This document shows positions 36,886-45,090 of a DNA stretch of 64,000 bases, in pieces. Where the stretch lies: positions 62,001 to 126,000 of the forward strand of contig NZ_QCXQ01000001.1 of NCBI RefSeq assembly GCF_003124125.1, in the 5' to 3' direction. Position numbers and translations under genes: made by a program. How positions within the stretch are numbered: position 1 is the stretch's first letter; every line of letters begins with the position of its first letter. The stretch comes from Levilactobacillus bambusae (GTDB lineage: Bacteria > Bacillota > Bacilli > Lactobacillales > Lactobacillaceae). The notes under the pieces were generated by a model. It did no database searches. It was not told where the DNA came from and saw nothing but the letters and a program-made list of their open reading frames with translations.

Positions 36886-37215
36886 CTAACGAATATAAAA
36901 GCGGTTCATTGCTAGTCTCAGGGTTGGCTCCACCTGCTCGGGAACCAATTCATTTGGGGTAATTTGATGATGATAACAGTAAGTATGATGAAAAAAATCC
37001 TCCATCTTTTGATAGTAAAAAATGTTTAAAAACCGAATTTCTTGTTCAGAGAGTTCGTTTTCGGTGATGGACGTTGTCACAATTTGATGTAAAACGTTTG
37101 GGTCAACGCCAGTACTTTCGGCTAGCCGATCGATGGTAATGGCACCGATTTCGATCAACCAACGGGTATTTTCAATGACGTGGTTAGTGTTAAAAAATTT
37201 TTTCCATTCAGACAT
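36886..37215 (-). CDS. Unknown 109-aa helical protein
   Basis: Soluble, acidic, predicted all-helical: MSEWKKFFNTNHVIENTRW, a possible helix-turn-helix-like segment AITIDRLAESTGVDPNVLHQIV around residues 26-46, then NIFYYQKMEDFFHHTYCYHH, aromatic and His-rich. The HTH resemblance is weak. ATG 37215 after AAAAGGAGG. Separated by 28 nt from the 73-aa gene upstream, so likely the same operon. Confidence 0.7.
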   Translation of the reverse strand: MSEWKKFFNTNHVIENTRWLIEIGAITIDRLAESTGVDPNVLHQIVTTSITENELSEQEIRFLNIFYYQKMEDFFHHTYCYHHQITPNELVPEQVEPTLRLAMNRFYIR

Positions 37216-37243
37216 TTTGGCAGCCTCCTTTTGCTAGCTCAAT

Positions 37244-37465
37244 TTAAATTTCACTGGCGGGATCCGCCATCACAACACAGTAATGATTATTAAGCTGCTT
37301 TAGGGTAAAAACGTTGCGTGGATATTTAATTCGAACGAGGGTGAGAAACTCCGTGGCCTCGGTAGCTGAACTAAGGGATGTATCCAGCACTAAGCCCTTG
37401 GTAGCCGATTTAACTTTTAGATCCACCGATTGAATAAGTGTTGCAACCATTTCTTCTGACATCAT
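37244..37465 (-). CDS. Unknown 73-aa protein
   Basis: Small soluble protein with alternating helix and strand pattern (MVATLIQSVDLKVKSATKG.., YPRNVFTLKQLNNHYCVVMAD). AAAGGAG is 6 nt before ATG 37465. Its size and hydrophobic pattern are like the 65-aa gene at 37.7-37.9 kb, suggesting a distant paralogue. First gene of a pair with the 109-aa protein. Function unknown. Confidence 0.65.
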   Translation of the reverse strand: MMSEEMVATLIQSVDLKVKSATKGLVLDTSLSSATEATEFLTLVRIKYPRNVFTLKQLNNHYCVVMADPASEI

Positions 37466-37678
37466 TCATTTCTCCTTTGAAACTGATTTCATAATTTCAT
37501 TGTACCCATATCAAAAATAAAATCAAGGTAAAGGTATATAAAAAAACAAAAAATATTATGTAATGGACTACATCAATATCGTTGGTACAAAGGAAAAGTG
37601 TCAAAATTGGTTTTATATAGTCTTGTTTTTTCTTTAATTGGTATATGTAAATTTAAGGGCGACGTTACTGCTAATAAA

Positions 37679-37704
37679 AAACCATCATCCATGGATGATG
37701 GTTT
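37679..37704 (-). terminator. Terminator of the 65-aa gene
   Basis: Perfect 26-bp palindrome centred on CCATGG, followed on the minus strand by a T-run; 14 nt past the stop. Confidence 0.85.
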
Positions 37705-37718
37705 GAATGAAGAAGTAA

Positions 37719-37916
37719 TTAGTGTTTGCGGACATGGAGGATATTGGTTGTTCCGTCTTTATCAAGGTCAAAGTCGGCATCAGCCACGTTGGCACTTAAC
37801 CGGTCGATTAACTCACCAGCATGGTCGTCAGTAACATTAGTTAACTGAATCGTCTTGGTGCTACCAGAAGACATTGACTTTACGTCGGCTAGAATTTGAT
37901 TTAATAAGTCATTCAC
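37719..37916 (-). CDS. Unknown 65-aa protein
   Basis: Soluble acidic protein: MNDLLNQILADVKSMSSGST, KTIQLTNVTDDHAGELIDRL, FDLDKDGTTNILHVRKH at the end, i.e. a helix-strand-helix-strand-strand pattern. GTG at 37916 with GGAGG 8 nt upstream (AAAAAGGAGGTC); an ATG four bases later is out of frame. Own terminator. No recognised family. Confidence 0.65.
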   Translation of the reverse strand: MNDLLNQILADVKSMSSGSTKTIQLTNVTDDHAGELIDRLSANVADADFDLDKDGTTNILHVRKH

Positions 37917-37976
37917 TACGAAGACCTCCTTTTTGTTCAGTATAGCAGGTTCTGATTGGATCCTAAGTGAGAAAGC

Positions 37977-38429
37977 TCACAGCTTCAAAAGAACCGTATA
38001 ATCATTTTTACCGTACATGAGATAAGTTCCCGACTTTAAGGAAATTGCCCCGAATTCATGACCTGCCGGAGTAACGGTGAGACTGGCTGATGCATCATCA
38101 ATTTCGTAGCGTCCGGGTCGTTGATCAAAGACGTCCACCAGATTGTCAATGATGGTTTCCTTATTTGTCGGTCCCACTGGGGAAAGGTTGGCGTAGGCAA
38201 CTAGGCCCTTTAGATTAACAATTCCCTTGGGATCGGTTTCAAACACACACTCGGTATCCGAGTCGTGGGCAAAGTTTAAAACGGCCTGTCGCGAATCCTG
38301 TTCACCGTACAAGCGATTTAACTGGGTTCCGTTGATGTAGACCGGGGTTTTAGTGTTAATATTATCTAAGGCCTCGCCCAAGGTGTGGTCAATGCTGTAT
38401 AATTTATTTAATTCTGCGTCACTCGTCAA
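37977..38429 (-). CDS. Unknown 150-aa protein
   Basis: Soluble, slightly acidic, with no recognised domain: TSDAELNKLYSIDHTLGEAL at the N-terminus, FETDPKGIVNLKGLVAYANL in the middle, FGAISLKSGTYLMYGKNDY near the end. I choose TTG 38429, 8 nt after GGAGG; GTG 38438 overlaps that ribosome site. Terminates 60 nt before the 65-aa gene, same strand, so possibly one transcript. Confidence 0.65.
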   Translation of the reverse strand: MTSDAELNKLYSIDHTLGEALDNINTKTPVYINGTQLNRLYGEQDSRQAVLNFAHDSDTECVFETDPKGIVNLKGLVAYANLSPVGPTNKETIIDNLVDVFDQRPGRYEIDDASASLTVTPAGHEFGAISLKSGTYLMYGKNDYTVLLKL

Positions 38430-38539
38430 TTGAATCACCTCCGAAAATTCTACCTTAACTTTAAACTATCGAGCGAAGGGTTGGAATTAAAACGAATCGG
38501 ATTTTATTGCTAGTTAATCGAACGAAGGGAAGAAAGACA

Positions 38540-38701
38540 GTGAAACAAAATTTAATCTACTTTTTTATTTACGCACTCGTGGCCGTTCTCTGCCTGTTGT
38601 GGCTCCGGTCCCGGAAGAAAAAGGGGATCGAAAAGGATAATATTTGGATTGCGATTGTTGCGATTATTACGGCTTTGGCTGCCTTAGGTTCCGTCGTCTA
38701 A
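38540..38701 (+). CDS. Small two-helix membrane protein, unknown
   Basis: 53 aa: helix about 4-22 (LIYFFIYALVAVLCLLWL), a strongly basic loop RSRKKKG, helix about 32-52 (IWIAIVAIITALAALGSVV). GTG 38540 has a purine-rich AAGGGAAG upstream; the frame continues to 38507 without support. The only plus-strand gene in this island. Topology resembles many small Lactobacillus membrane peptides; no family assigned. Confidence 0.6.
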   Translation: MKQNLIYFFIYALVAVLCLLWLRSRKKKGIEKDNIWIAIVAIITALAALGSVV

Positions 38702-38750
38702 AAAATGCCAATCTGTGTGCCTGGATTTTGATAAGGCGATGAATAAAATA

Positions 38751-38795
38751 ACTAAATAAGCAGCGTAACCTGGATGGTTGCGCTGCTTATTTAGT
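38751..38795. terminator. Bidirectional hairpin (AATAAGCAGC family)
   Basis: 15-bp perfect stem ACTAAATAAGCAGCG / CGCTGCTTATTTAGT plus an inner AACC/GGTT, between convergent genes. Shares its AATAAGCAGC arm with the hairpin at 34236. Confidence 0.8.
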
Positions 38796-38828
38796 GGTTC
38801 AGGATATCCTGAGTTTCTGTCGCTAGCT

Positions 38829-39506
38829 TTAATCTTCGGGTGATGCGACCGGAATGTCAACGTGATTAAAGTATTCAACCTGAATATCATTATCCGTAAT
38901 GATCAGTTTAGTAATACTGCCATTTTGGGTGGGTTCGCCTAAGTCAAGTTGGGGAGCGTATCGGTCCACGATGGAGCGAATGGTCATCCCGTGAGAGACA
39001 ACGACGACAACGTCACCGTCGGATGTGTTTGCGCGGAGTTTATCAAAGCCCCGGTCAAGTCGGTGCCAAAACTGATCGTTACTTTCTGCTTCGCCATAAA
39101 GATCAGCGCGATGAATAAGATCACGGGCCTTTTCCAACCCAAATTGCTTTAGAACCGCACTCTCAGAGGTTAATTGAACTTGTTCACCAACAAATTGCCA
39201 CATTTGGTTAAGGTCACTTCCTTCGAAGTAACCATGGCACTGTTCCCGAAATTCAGGATATTGGTATTGGACAATATTTTGATTGTGGGGGTTAGCCTTT
39301 AAAATCAACCGTTCCGTTTCAATGGCCCGACCGGAATCACTTGAATAGGCGGAGTCGAAGTTGAGGGCCTTTAAATTTTGGCCGGCCCGTTTGGCGTCAG
39401 CAATCCCTTTTTCGGTTAACGGGGAGTCAATCCAACCCTGTACCTTATTGTAGTGGTTTAACATCGTTTGACCGTGGCGGACAAAATAAGCAGTAATCGT
39501 TTTCAT
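38829..39506 (-). CDS. Histidine phosphatase family protein (phosphoglycerate-mutase-like)
   Basis: 225 aa. Branch 1 histidine phosphatase with the active-site YFVRHGQTMLN (catalytic His in RHG) at residues 8-18 and the second-half motif VVVVSHGMTIRSI near residue 168. Acts on a phosphomonoester; substrate unknown, the length and insertions do not fit the glycolytic mutase (GpmA). ATG 39506 after AAAGGAG. Monocistronic by appearance. Confidence 0.9.
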   Translation of the reverse strand: MKTITAYFVRHGQTMLNHYNKVQGWIDSPLTEKGIADAKRAGQNLKALNFDSAYSSDSGRAIETERLILKANPHNQNIVQYQYPEFREQCHGYFEGSDLNQMWQFVGEQVQLTSESAVLKQFGLEKARDLIHRADLYGEAESNDQFWHRLDRGFDKLRANTSDGDVVVVVSHGMTIRSIVDRYAPQLDLGEPTQNGSITKLIITDNDIQVEYFNHVDIPVASPED

Positions 39507-39584
39507 AATAATCTCCTTTACATGACTGATTTACCCTTAGTATAACAAATCTGGGGACAATCAACACTTGTCGGGCAATAAAAA

Positions 39585-39619
39585 AACACCTAACCGGCTG
39601 AAGTTAGCCGTTAGGTGTT
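39585..39619 (-). terminator. Terminator of the aquaporin gene
   Basis: AACACCTAA.CGGCT / AGCCG TTAGGTGTT with a single bulge, followed by a T-run on the minus strand. Confidence 0.88.
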
Positions 39620-39627
39620 AAAACTAA

Positions 39628-40275
39628 TTAGTCAGCAAGGAACCACCGAGCGACAAAGGCAGCGATGGCACTTCCGACTAACGGAGCGCAGAAGTAAACC
39701 CAGTAGTGAGCCAGGGCGCTTCCACCCGCCAAAATTGCGGGTCCAAAACTCCGGGCGGGATTAAGCGAACCGCCAGTTAAGTTGAGGGCGACGATGATCA
39801 TAAACCCAAGGGTAATTCCGATAACTAACGGAGCCATCATTGCGTTACCGAACTGATCGCTTGTGACCATTAAAATAATGAAAACGAATAGGAAGGTAAT
39901 GAGGGCTTCAAATCCGAATGCCATTCCGGCTGAAATCGTTGGGAAATCCGTTTGGCCAAGTTGGTTTGCCGGTTGATGTAGCGCAATGGTAAACCGTTGA
40001 ACGACAAACGAAGCGACGATTGCACCAATGAACTGTGATATCCAGTAGCCGATGGCTTGAACGAAAGTGACATCACCCTTAATTAAAAAGCCCAGGGTAA
40101 CGGCCGAGTTAAAGTGACCACCAGAAATATTTCCCACGGCGTAGGCCATCATCATGACGGCAAGCCCGAACGACAAACCGATGGTCAGGGTATCACCCTT
40201 CGCTAAGACAACGGCTCCTGTACCGACAAACACTAGCACAAAGGTGCCTAAAAATTCAGCAACATACTTTCTCAT
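39628..40275 (-). CDS. MIP-family channel (aquaporin/glycerol facilitator-like)
   Basis: 215 aa, six membrane helices in two repeats. AEFLGTFVLVFVGTGAVV at the start is typical. The second pore motif NPAR (172-175) is intact, but the first is N56-S-A (GGHFNSAVT) instead of NPA. Size and the AQP-like N-terminus favour the water-channel branch over the longer GlpF. ATG 40275 follows AGGAGGA. Diverges from ppk2. Confidence 0.9.
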   Translation of the reverse strand: MRKYVAEFLGTFVLVFVGTGAVVLAKGDTLTIGLSFGLAVMMMAYAVGNISGGHFNSAVTLGFLIKGDVTFVQAIGYWISQFIGAIVASFVVQRFTIALHQPANQLGQTDFPTISAGMAFGFEALITFLFVFIILMVTSDQFGNAMMAPLVIGITLGFMIIVALNLTGGSLNPARSFGPAILAGGSALAHYWVYFCAPLVGSAIAAFVARWFLAD

Positions 40276-40474
40276 CCAATAAATCCTCCTAGAAATTCTT
40301 GCTTCTATCGTCTAGTCAGGACGAGCAAACGTAAAAGCGTACAGATTATAGTTTGGCGGTTTTAGGAAGGGAGGTCAAGCTGATTTTAAATTTTTTTAAG
40401 TTTGCAAGCGTTTCAGCTCACTTTTATCCGAAAATCGTGCTATGGTGAAGAAAATAACATTGGGGGATGACGTT

Positions 40475-41377
40475 ATGGGTGATGAAGAACTGTATCGTTA
40501 TACAGGAAATGAACCGGTTAATATTAATAAGATTCCGACCCGGGCAAAACCGGCCAAAAAGGTGTCAAAACAAAGCGAGAAGGTGACCGAGCAAGCTAAG
40601 CTAGATGAAAACGTCCAAAAGTTAGCGGATTTTCAGCAGCGCCTTTACGCCGACAAACAAACGGGAATTATTATTTTGCTTCAAGGGATGGATGCGTCGG
40701 GCAAGGACGGCATGATTCGACACGTCTTTTCCGGGATGAATCCTGAGGGAACGTCGGTCGCAAACTTTAAGCAACCGACCTCAGTAGAATTAAGCCATGA
40801 TTATTTGTGGCGGGTAAATAATGAATTGCCTGCTCGCGGAGAAATTAAGATTTTTAACCGGTCTCAGTACGAAGAAGTGCTGGTGGATAAGGTTCATCCG
40901 AACCTTGTCCTTAATGAAAAAATCCCGGGAATTACAAGTTCTAAGGATGTCACTCAAAAACTGTTTGACACCCGTTACCGAGACTTGAAAGCCTACGAAC
41001 GATATTTGCGGCACCAAGGTTTCGTTTTTTATAAGTTTTTTCTTCATTTGTCAAAGGATGAACAGGATAAGCGGTTTATTAAACGTATTACGACTCCCGA
41101 AAAAAACTGGAAGTTTTCGGCAAGTGACGCCAAGGAACGGGCCTACTGGGACGATTATCAAATGGCCTATAACAAAATGTTAAGGGGAACGGCTACCAAG
41201 AAGAGTCCATGGTACATTATTCCGGCCGATGATAAGGTCACGGCCCGCTTAATCGTTTCGAATATTTTAGTTCAACACTTTGAAGCAATGAAGTTAACGT
41301 ATCCGACGGTTTCTAATCAGGACCTGGAGGCTATGAAAAAGTTGCTTCCGGGGTTAAAGGAACAATTAGGCCGTTAA
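40475..41377 (+). CDS. Polyphosphate kinase 2 family protein
   Basis: Phosphotransferase between polyphosphate and nucleotides. 300 aa. Walker A-like QGMDASGKDGMIRHV near residue 70 and Walker B-like FNRSQYEEVLVDKVHP near 127, with the lid region KDEQDKRF; classic PPK2 layout. ATG 40475 behind GGGGGATG is chosen; an ATG at 40442 lies in the -10 region (TGC-TATGGT, 40438-40446). Makes NTPs from polyP or the reverse; direction not deducible. Confidence 0.92.
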   Translation: MGDEELYRYTGNEPVNINKIPTRAKPAKKVSKQSEKVTEQAKLDENVQKLADFQQRLYADKQTGIIILLQGMDASGKDGMIRHVFSGMNPEGTSVANFKQPTSVELSHDYLWRVNNELPARGEIKIFNRSQYEEVLVDKVHPNLVLNEKIPGITSSKDVTQKLFDTRYRDLKAYERYLRHQGFVFYKFFLHLSKDEQDKRFIKRITTPEKNWKFSASDAKERAYWDDYQMAYNKMLRGTATKKSPWYIIPADDKVTARLIVSNILVQHFEAMKLTYPTVSNQDLEAMKKLLPGLKEQLGR

Positions 41378-41380
41378 CAA

Positions 41381-41416
41381 ACATCCATGACGTAATTTTG
41401 CGTCATGGATGTTTTT
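41381..41416 (+). terminator. Terminator of ppk2
   Basis: 12-bp perfect stem ACATCCATGACG / CGTCATGGATGT, 8-nt loop, T-run. Confidence 0.93.
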
Positions 41417-41495
41417 GTGTATAGCAATAAGCATAACGACAAGAAATAAATGCTGTAAATTAACTGTTAAGTTGCATAGTACAATTGATCGTCTG

Positions 41496-41525
41496 TTGCG
41501 ATTCAAAGGTAAGTTGTGCTACATT
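41496..41525 (+). promoter_or_regulatory. Promoter of mvaS
   Basis: TTGCGA, 18-bp spacer, TGC-extended TACATT. Confidence 0.6.
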
Positions 41526-41577
41526 TACCTTTTAGAAACTGAGAAATGGCTCCCAGTTCACGAGAGGAGAAGGTTAG

Positions 41578-42759
41578 ATGACAACAAACGTTGGGATTGA
41601 TAAAATCGGGTTTTACGCCCCGAATTACTACGTAGATATGACTGATTTAGCGGAAGCCCGTCATGAGGATCCCAATAAATATTTAATTGGAATTGGGCAG
41701 AATCGACAGGCAGTTATTCCTCCAACTCAGGACGTTGTGACAATGGCTGCCAATGCTGCTGATTCCATTTTAACCCCTGAAGATAAAGAGAAAATTTCGT
41801 TAGTGCTATTTGGAACCGAATCTGGAATTGATAACTCCAAATCGGCAGCGGTTTACCTTATGAATTTGATTGGAGTTAATAATCAGGCCAAGGCGGTTGA
41901 ACTCAAGCAAGCTTGCTTTGGCGCCACAGCAGGGATCGATCTTGCAAAAAACTACTTGATGAATCATCCAGACGAAAAGGCCCTAGTGATCGGTGCTGAC
42001 GTTGCCCGGTATGGCATTAAAACTCCTGGCGAAGTGACTCAGGGCGGGGGAGCCGTTGTCATGTTATTAAGTCAGAATCCCCGGATTTTAGTTCTTGATA
42101 CGCATGATGCCCATTTGACAAGGGATATTATGGATTTCTGGCGGCCAAACTATCGAACAGAAGCACTAGTGGACGGGAAATATTCCGAACAAGTCTATCT
42201 GGACTTTTTTACGGATACCTTTCACCGTTATCTCACTAAAACTGGATTTAAGATGGGTGACTTTGAGGCCCTGATTTTTCATTTACCGTTTACTAAAATG
42301 GGAGTCAAAGCGCTCAGAACGGTTTTGCCCGAGGCCGATGAGCGTCAGCAGGAAGTCCTAAAGGCCAACTTTGATGACAGCCGGGTGTATGCACGGGAAG
42401 TCGGTAATCTATATACTGGGTCACTCTATTTAAGCCTACTTTCATTGCTTGAAACCGGCAAGTTATCGGCTGGTGATCGAGTTGGGCTGTTTAGCTACGG
42501 TTCTGGTGCGGAGGGCGAGTTTTATAGTGGGGTGCTGGTCCCCAATTATCAGGATCAGTTGAATAAAATTCAACGTTTAGATGAATTGAATAACCGAACT
42601 AAGTTATCCGTACAGGACTACGAAACGATGTTTATGGATCAGCTGCCAACGGATGGATCAGACCGAATTCTTGATTTAGCAGGGGATCACGCAACGTTTG
42701 TTTTAGCTGGCCTAAAGGACCAACAGCGCCAATACAGAAAGCAAACGGTTAGACAGTAG
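41578..42759 (+). CDS. mvaS: Hydroxymethylglutaryl-CoA synthase
   Basis: Acetyl-CoA + acetoacetyl-CoA to HMG-CoA, first committed step of the mevalonate route to isoprenoids used in Gram-positive cocci and lactobacilli. 393 aa. Catalytic Glu in FGTESGID (about 80), nucleophile Cys in ELKQACFGATAG (about 113), His in FHLPFTKMG (about 234), and GSLYLSLLSLLE in the C-terminal half. ATG 41578 with GAGGAGAAGG upstream. Feeds uppS (53.4 kb) by supplying isoprenyl units. Confidence 0.97.
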   Translation: MTTNVGIDKIGFYAPNYYVDMTDLAEARHEDPNKYLIGIGQNRQAVIPPTQDVVTMAANAADSILTPEDKEKISLVLFGTESGIDNSKSAAVYLMNLIGVNNQAKAVELKQACFGATAGIDLAKNYLMNHPDEKALVIGADVARYGIKTPGEVTQGGGAVVMLLSQNPRILVLDTHDAHLTRDIMDFWRPNYRTEALVDGKYSEQVYLDFFTDTFHRYLTKTGFKMGDFEALIFHLPFTKMGVKALRTVLPEADERQQEVLKANFDDSRVYAREVGNLYTGSLYLSLLSLLETGKLSAGDRVGLFSYGSGAEGEFYSGVLVPNYQDQLNKIQRLDELNNRTKLSVQDYETMFMDQLPTDGSDRILDLAGDHATFVLAGLKDQQRQYRKQTVRQ

Positions 42760-42781
42760 CCGATTAGCATAATAAGACGAT

Positions 42782-42819
42782 AAAAACCGGGAACGTTTAG
42801 GTGAACGTTCCCGGTTTTT
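42782..42819. terminator. Bidirectional terminator mvaS / 42.8-kb gene
   Basis: 16-bp perfect stem AAAAACCGGGAACGTT and its complement with a 6-nt loop, between convergent genes. Confidence 0.93.
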
Positions 42820-42843
42820 GTACACAGCTAGATGTCATCCTGA

Positions 42844-43479
42844 TTACTTGGCTAAGTTTTGGGTGACTTTGCCGTCTTTGAGACGAAGAATGATGCTATC
42901 GGATGCTGCTGAACTCTTGATTTGCCAGGTATAACCCGACCCAACGTTTTTTTGAATGCTCTGTGAGGTTTTGGTCATATTGGTCACAAAACTAGGCCAC
43001 TTGATTTTTTGACCCTCGCCCGGATTTTGGGAAAGGTATGTAACGGCCTTGTTGAAGTCTTTGTCGGTGATCGTTAAGGTCCAGGTCTTGGTTGTAGCCG
43101 TATAGGTCACCTGGCCTAAATCGGCGTAGGTTTCCCGAAGCTGTTTACTCATTTGTTGAACTTTTAACGTTTGTTCGGCCTTAGCTCGATCAGCCTTTCC
43201 GCCGTCAAAAACGGAGTCCTTTTGATCGGAAAAGTTAGCTGAAAAATCCTTGGCTGAAGTTTTAGCAGAAGTTGAACTCTGAGAGGATACCGAATTGGAT
43301 GTCTGATCATGACCGGACCAAAAGGGAAGCTTCCAAATTGATAGTCCCATGATTAAAACGGCAATCACGGCTAATCCAGTCGGAATTCGCCATCCCTCAC
43401 CTTCCTGAAGATTAAGGACCAACTTAAAAATTGCGAGAAGTAGTACGATTCCCGCCATGATCGCAATAAAAAGCGCCAT
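42844..43479 (-). CDS. Membrane-anchored protein with extracytoplasmic domain, unknown
   Basis: 211 aa: two membrane helices at about 3-22 and 33-50, a Ser/Thr-rich spacer (SNSVSSQSSTSAKTSA), then a soluble domain of about 125 residues with charged helix (KADRAKAEQTLKVQQMSKQL) and strands (TKTWTLTITDKDFN, SIILRLKDGKV). No recognised family. AAGGAGG before ATG 43479. Likely surface-exposed via the N-terminal anchor. Confidence 0.75.
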   Translation of the reverse strand: MALFIAIMAGIVLLLAIFKLVLNLQEGEGWRIPTGLAVIAVLIMGLSIWKLPFWSGHDQTSNSVSSQSSTSAKTSAKDFSANFSDQKDSVFDGGKADRAKAEQTLKVQQMSKQLRETYADLGQVTYTATTKTWTLTITDKDFNKAVTYLSQNPGEGQKIKWPSFVTNMTKTSQSIQKNVGSGYTWQIKSSAASDSIILRLKDGKVTQNLAK

Positions 43480-43637
43480 TAACTGAACCTCCTTAAATCA
43501 TTTGAATGGTATTTAATTAACAGTATAACATGGTTGGGCATTGGTCTTCAGCTCGAACTGATTTTTTCTCAGGCGACCTAGACATATTTGGGTGAGGTCC
43601 GGTAAAATAGGGATAACCAATTCGAGGAGTGAAGAGT

Positions 43638-44075
43638 GTGAAAATTTATTTAGCAGGCCCCTTTTTTGACGATGAACAAATTAACCGAATAAAGCGGGTG
43701 GAAGAAGCCCTGAGCACAAACGTAACTGTAACTGACTTCTTTAGTCCTCGTGCCGAACAAATTGAAAATCTTGAAGTGGGTACCCCGGAGTGGGCTCAGG
43801 CAATTTTCGATAATGATGTTGACCATCTGCAAGACGCGGACGTTGTGGTGGCTGTGAGTGATTTTGTTGGTGACAACGTAGATTCTGGAACGGCGTTTGA
43901 AGTGGGGTATGCCGTCCGTGCTGAGATTCCGGTAGTTTTACTTCACGAAAAAGAATCGCCGGTTAATATTATGTTATCTCAAAGTTTAACCGCCTATCTA
44001 ACGGATGCTGCTCAGTTAGCTGCCTATGATTTTAAGACTATGCCAGAGAGTCATTATAATGGTCCGGTCATTTAA
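43638..44075 (+). CDS. Nucleoside 2-deoxyribosyltransferase
   Basis: Moves the 2-deoxyribosyl group between purine/pyrimidine bases in salvage; a known Lactobacillus enzyme class. 145 aa. N-terminal IYLAGPFF, catalytic Glu in SGTAFEVGYA near residue 87, and the NxxL segment VNIMLSQSLTAYL. GTG 43638 is 8 nt past GAGGAG; a GTG at 43629 overlaps it. The assignment between the NDT superfamily subtypes (purine only versus purine/pyrimidine) cannot be made. Confidence 0.92.
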   Translation: MKIYLAGPFFDDEQINRIKRVEEALSTNVTVTDFFSPRAEQIENLEVGTPEWAQAIFDNDVDHLQDADVVVAVSDFVGDNVDSGTAFEVGYAVRAEIPVVLLHEKESPVNIMLSQSLTAYLTDAAQLAAYDFKTMPESHYNGPVI

Positions 44076-44168
44076 AAATAAAATGAACTTGACACCATGA
44101 GTTCGCTTCGCTTTGAAAACACAATTTTTTCAGGTTGACCATTATGCGGTGTACAGCAAACCGTAATC

Positions 44169-44225
44169 AAAAACGGATGACGACTAAATTCGATCAACAA
44201 TCGAATTAGTCATCATCCGTTTTTT
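44169..44225. terminator. Bidirectional terminator NDT / lexA
   Basis: 24-bp stem with one mismatch and one bulge (AAAAACGGATGA.GACTAA.TTCGAT) between convergent genes, T-runs on both sides. Confidence 0.9.
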
Positions 44226-44273
44226 GTATGAATTGAACGTTGGGCGTTTCATCCTGTTTACCTAACAGGTTAT

Positions 44274-44903
44274 TTAACCAACGGCAGCCCGGTAGAGTCC
44301 GACGACCTTACCTAGAATGGCAACTTGCTTTAAAATAATCGGGGCCATAGTATCATTTTCCGGCTGTAAGCGATAATGATCTGCTTCCTTAAAAAAACGC
44401 TTGCAGGTCGCTTCGTTTTCTTCGGTCATGGCAATGACAATGTCGCCGTTATCAGCAGATTGTTGACGGCGAACGATCACTTCATCGCCGCTCAGGATTC
44501 CAATATTAATCATTGATTCACCACGAATGGTTAACATGAACAGATCGTCGCTGCTATTGTCAAATTCGGGTGGAATCGGAAAGTAATCAGTGGCCTCTTG
44601 GACCGCCAATATTGGTTCGCCGGCGGTTACCGTTCCTAAAACGGGAATCATTTCCTGCTTCTCTTTAACACCCAGTTCGGCCATGCCGGCTGTTGTAATT
44701 TCCAGCGCCCGGGGCTTGGTGGGGTCCTTATGTAGGAAGCCCTTTTTTTCTAGTCTTGCAAGATGGCCATGAACGGTTGACGTCGAGGAAAGGGATACGG
44801 CGTCGCAGATTTCACGAACGGTAGGTGGATAACCGACCTCGTTTACCCGTTTCCAAATAAAGTCGAGAATGGCCATCTGTTTGCTATCTGATGCTTTAGT
44901 CAT
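44274..44903 (-). CDS. lexA: LexA, SOS response repressor
   Basis: Self-cleaving repressor of DNA-damage genes. 209 aa. N-terminal winged HTH ([24 protein letters not shown]), cleavage site Ala94-Gly95 (VTAGEPI), latent protease dyad Ser130 (GESM) and Lys168 (TCKRF). ATG 44903. A near-consensus LexA box lies 60 nt upstream, shared with the divergent ynzC, consistent with autoregulation. uvrC carries a second likely box. Confidence 0.97.
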   Translation of the reverse strand: MTKASDSKQMAILDFIWKRVNEVGYPPTVREICDAVSLSSTSTVHGHLARLEKKGFLHKDPTKPRALEITTAGMAELGVKEKQEMIPVLGTVTAGEPILAVQEATDYFPIPPEFDNSSDDLFMLTIRGESMINIGILSGDEVIVRRQQSADNGDIVIAMTEENEATCKRFFKEADHYRLQPENDTMAPIILKQVAILGKVVGLYRAAVG

Positions 44904-44962
44904 AAGCTTGCATCCTTTCCCGGTAATTTTAAATTAAGTTTATCATAGGATACTGTAAGATT

Positions 44963-44976
44963 CAAACACTTGTTCG
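44963..44976 (+). promoter_or_regulatory. LexA (SOS) box between lexA and ynzC
   Basis: CAAACACTTGTTCG matches CGAAC-N4-GTTCG except for one base. Central in the divergent intergenic region. Confidence 0.75.
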
Positions 44977-44993
44977 TATAAAAGCGGAATAAG

Positions 44994-45022
44994 TTGCGCT
45001 TTTAGGCGTTTGTTGTTAGAAT
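44994..45022 (+). promoter_or_regulatory. Promoter of ynzC
   Basis: TTGCGC, 17-bp spacer, TGT-extended TAGAAT. Confidence 0.72.
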
Positions 45023-45090
45023 TTTCATGCAAAAGAAAACCAATGACTTCTTTTGCCGCCTCAAATTTGAAGATAGAGGGGGATACACGC

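Noticed and set aside
37598-37834. Plus-strand frame of 78 codons
   Set aside because: It is antisense to the 65-aa gene and its terminator, and has no ribosome site.
40402-40416. TGCAAGCGTTTCAG as a CcpA cre site between aquaporin and ppk2
   Set aside because: The right half is one base short and mismatched at the CA end; only the left half fits the cre consensus.
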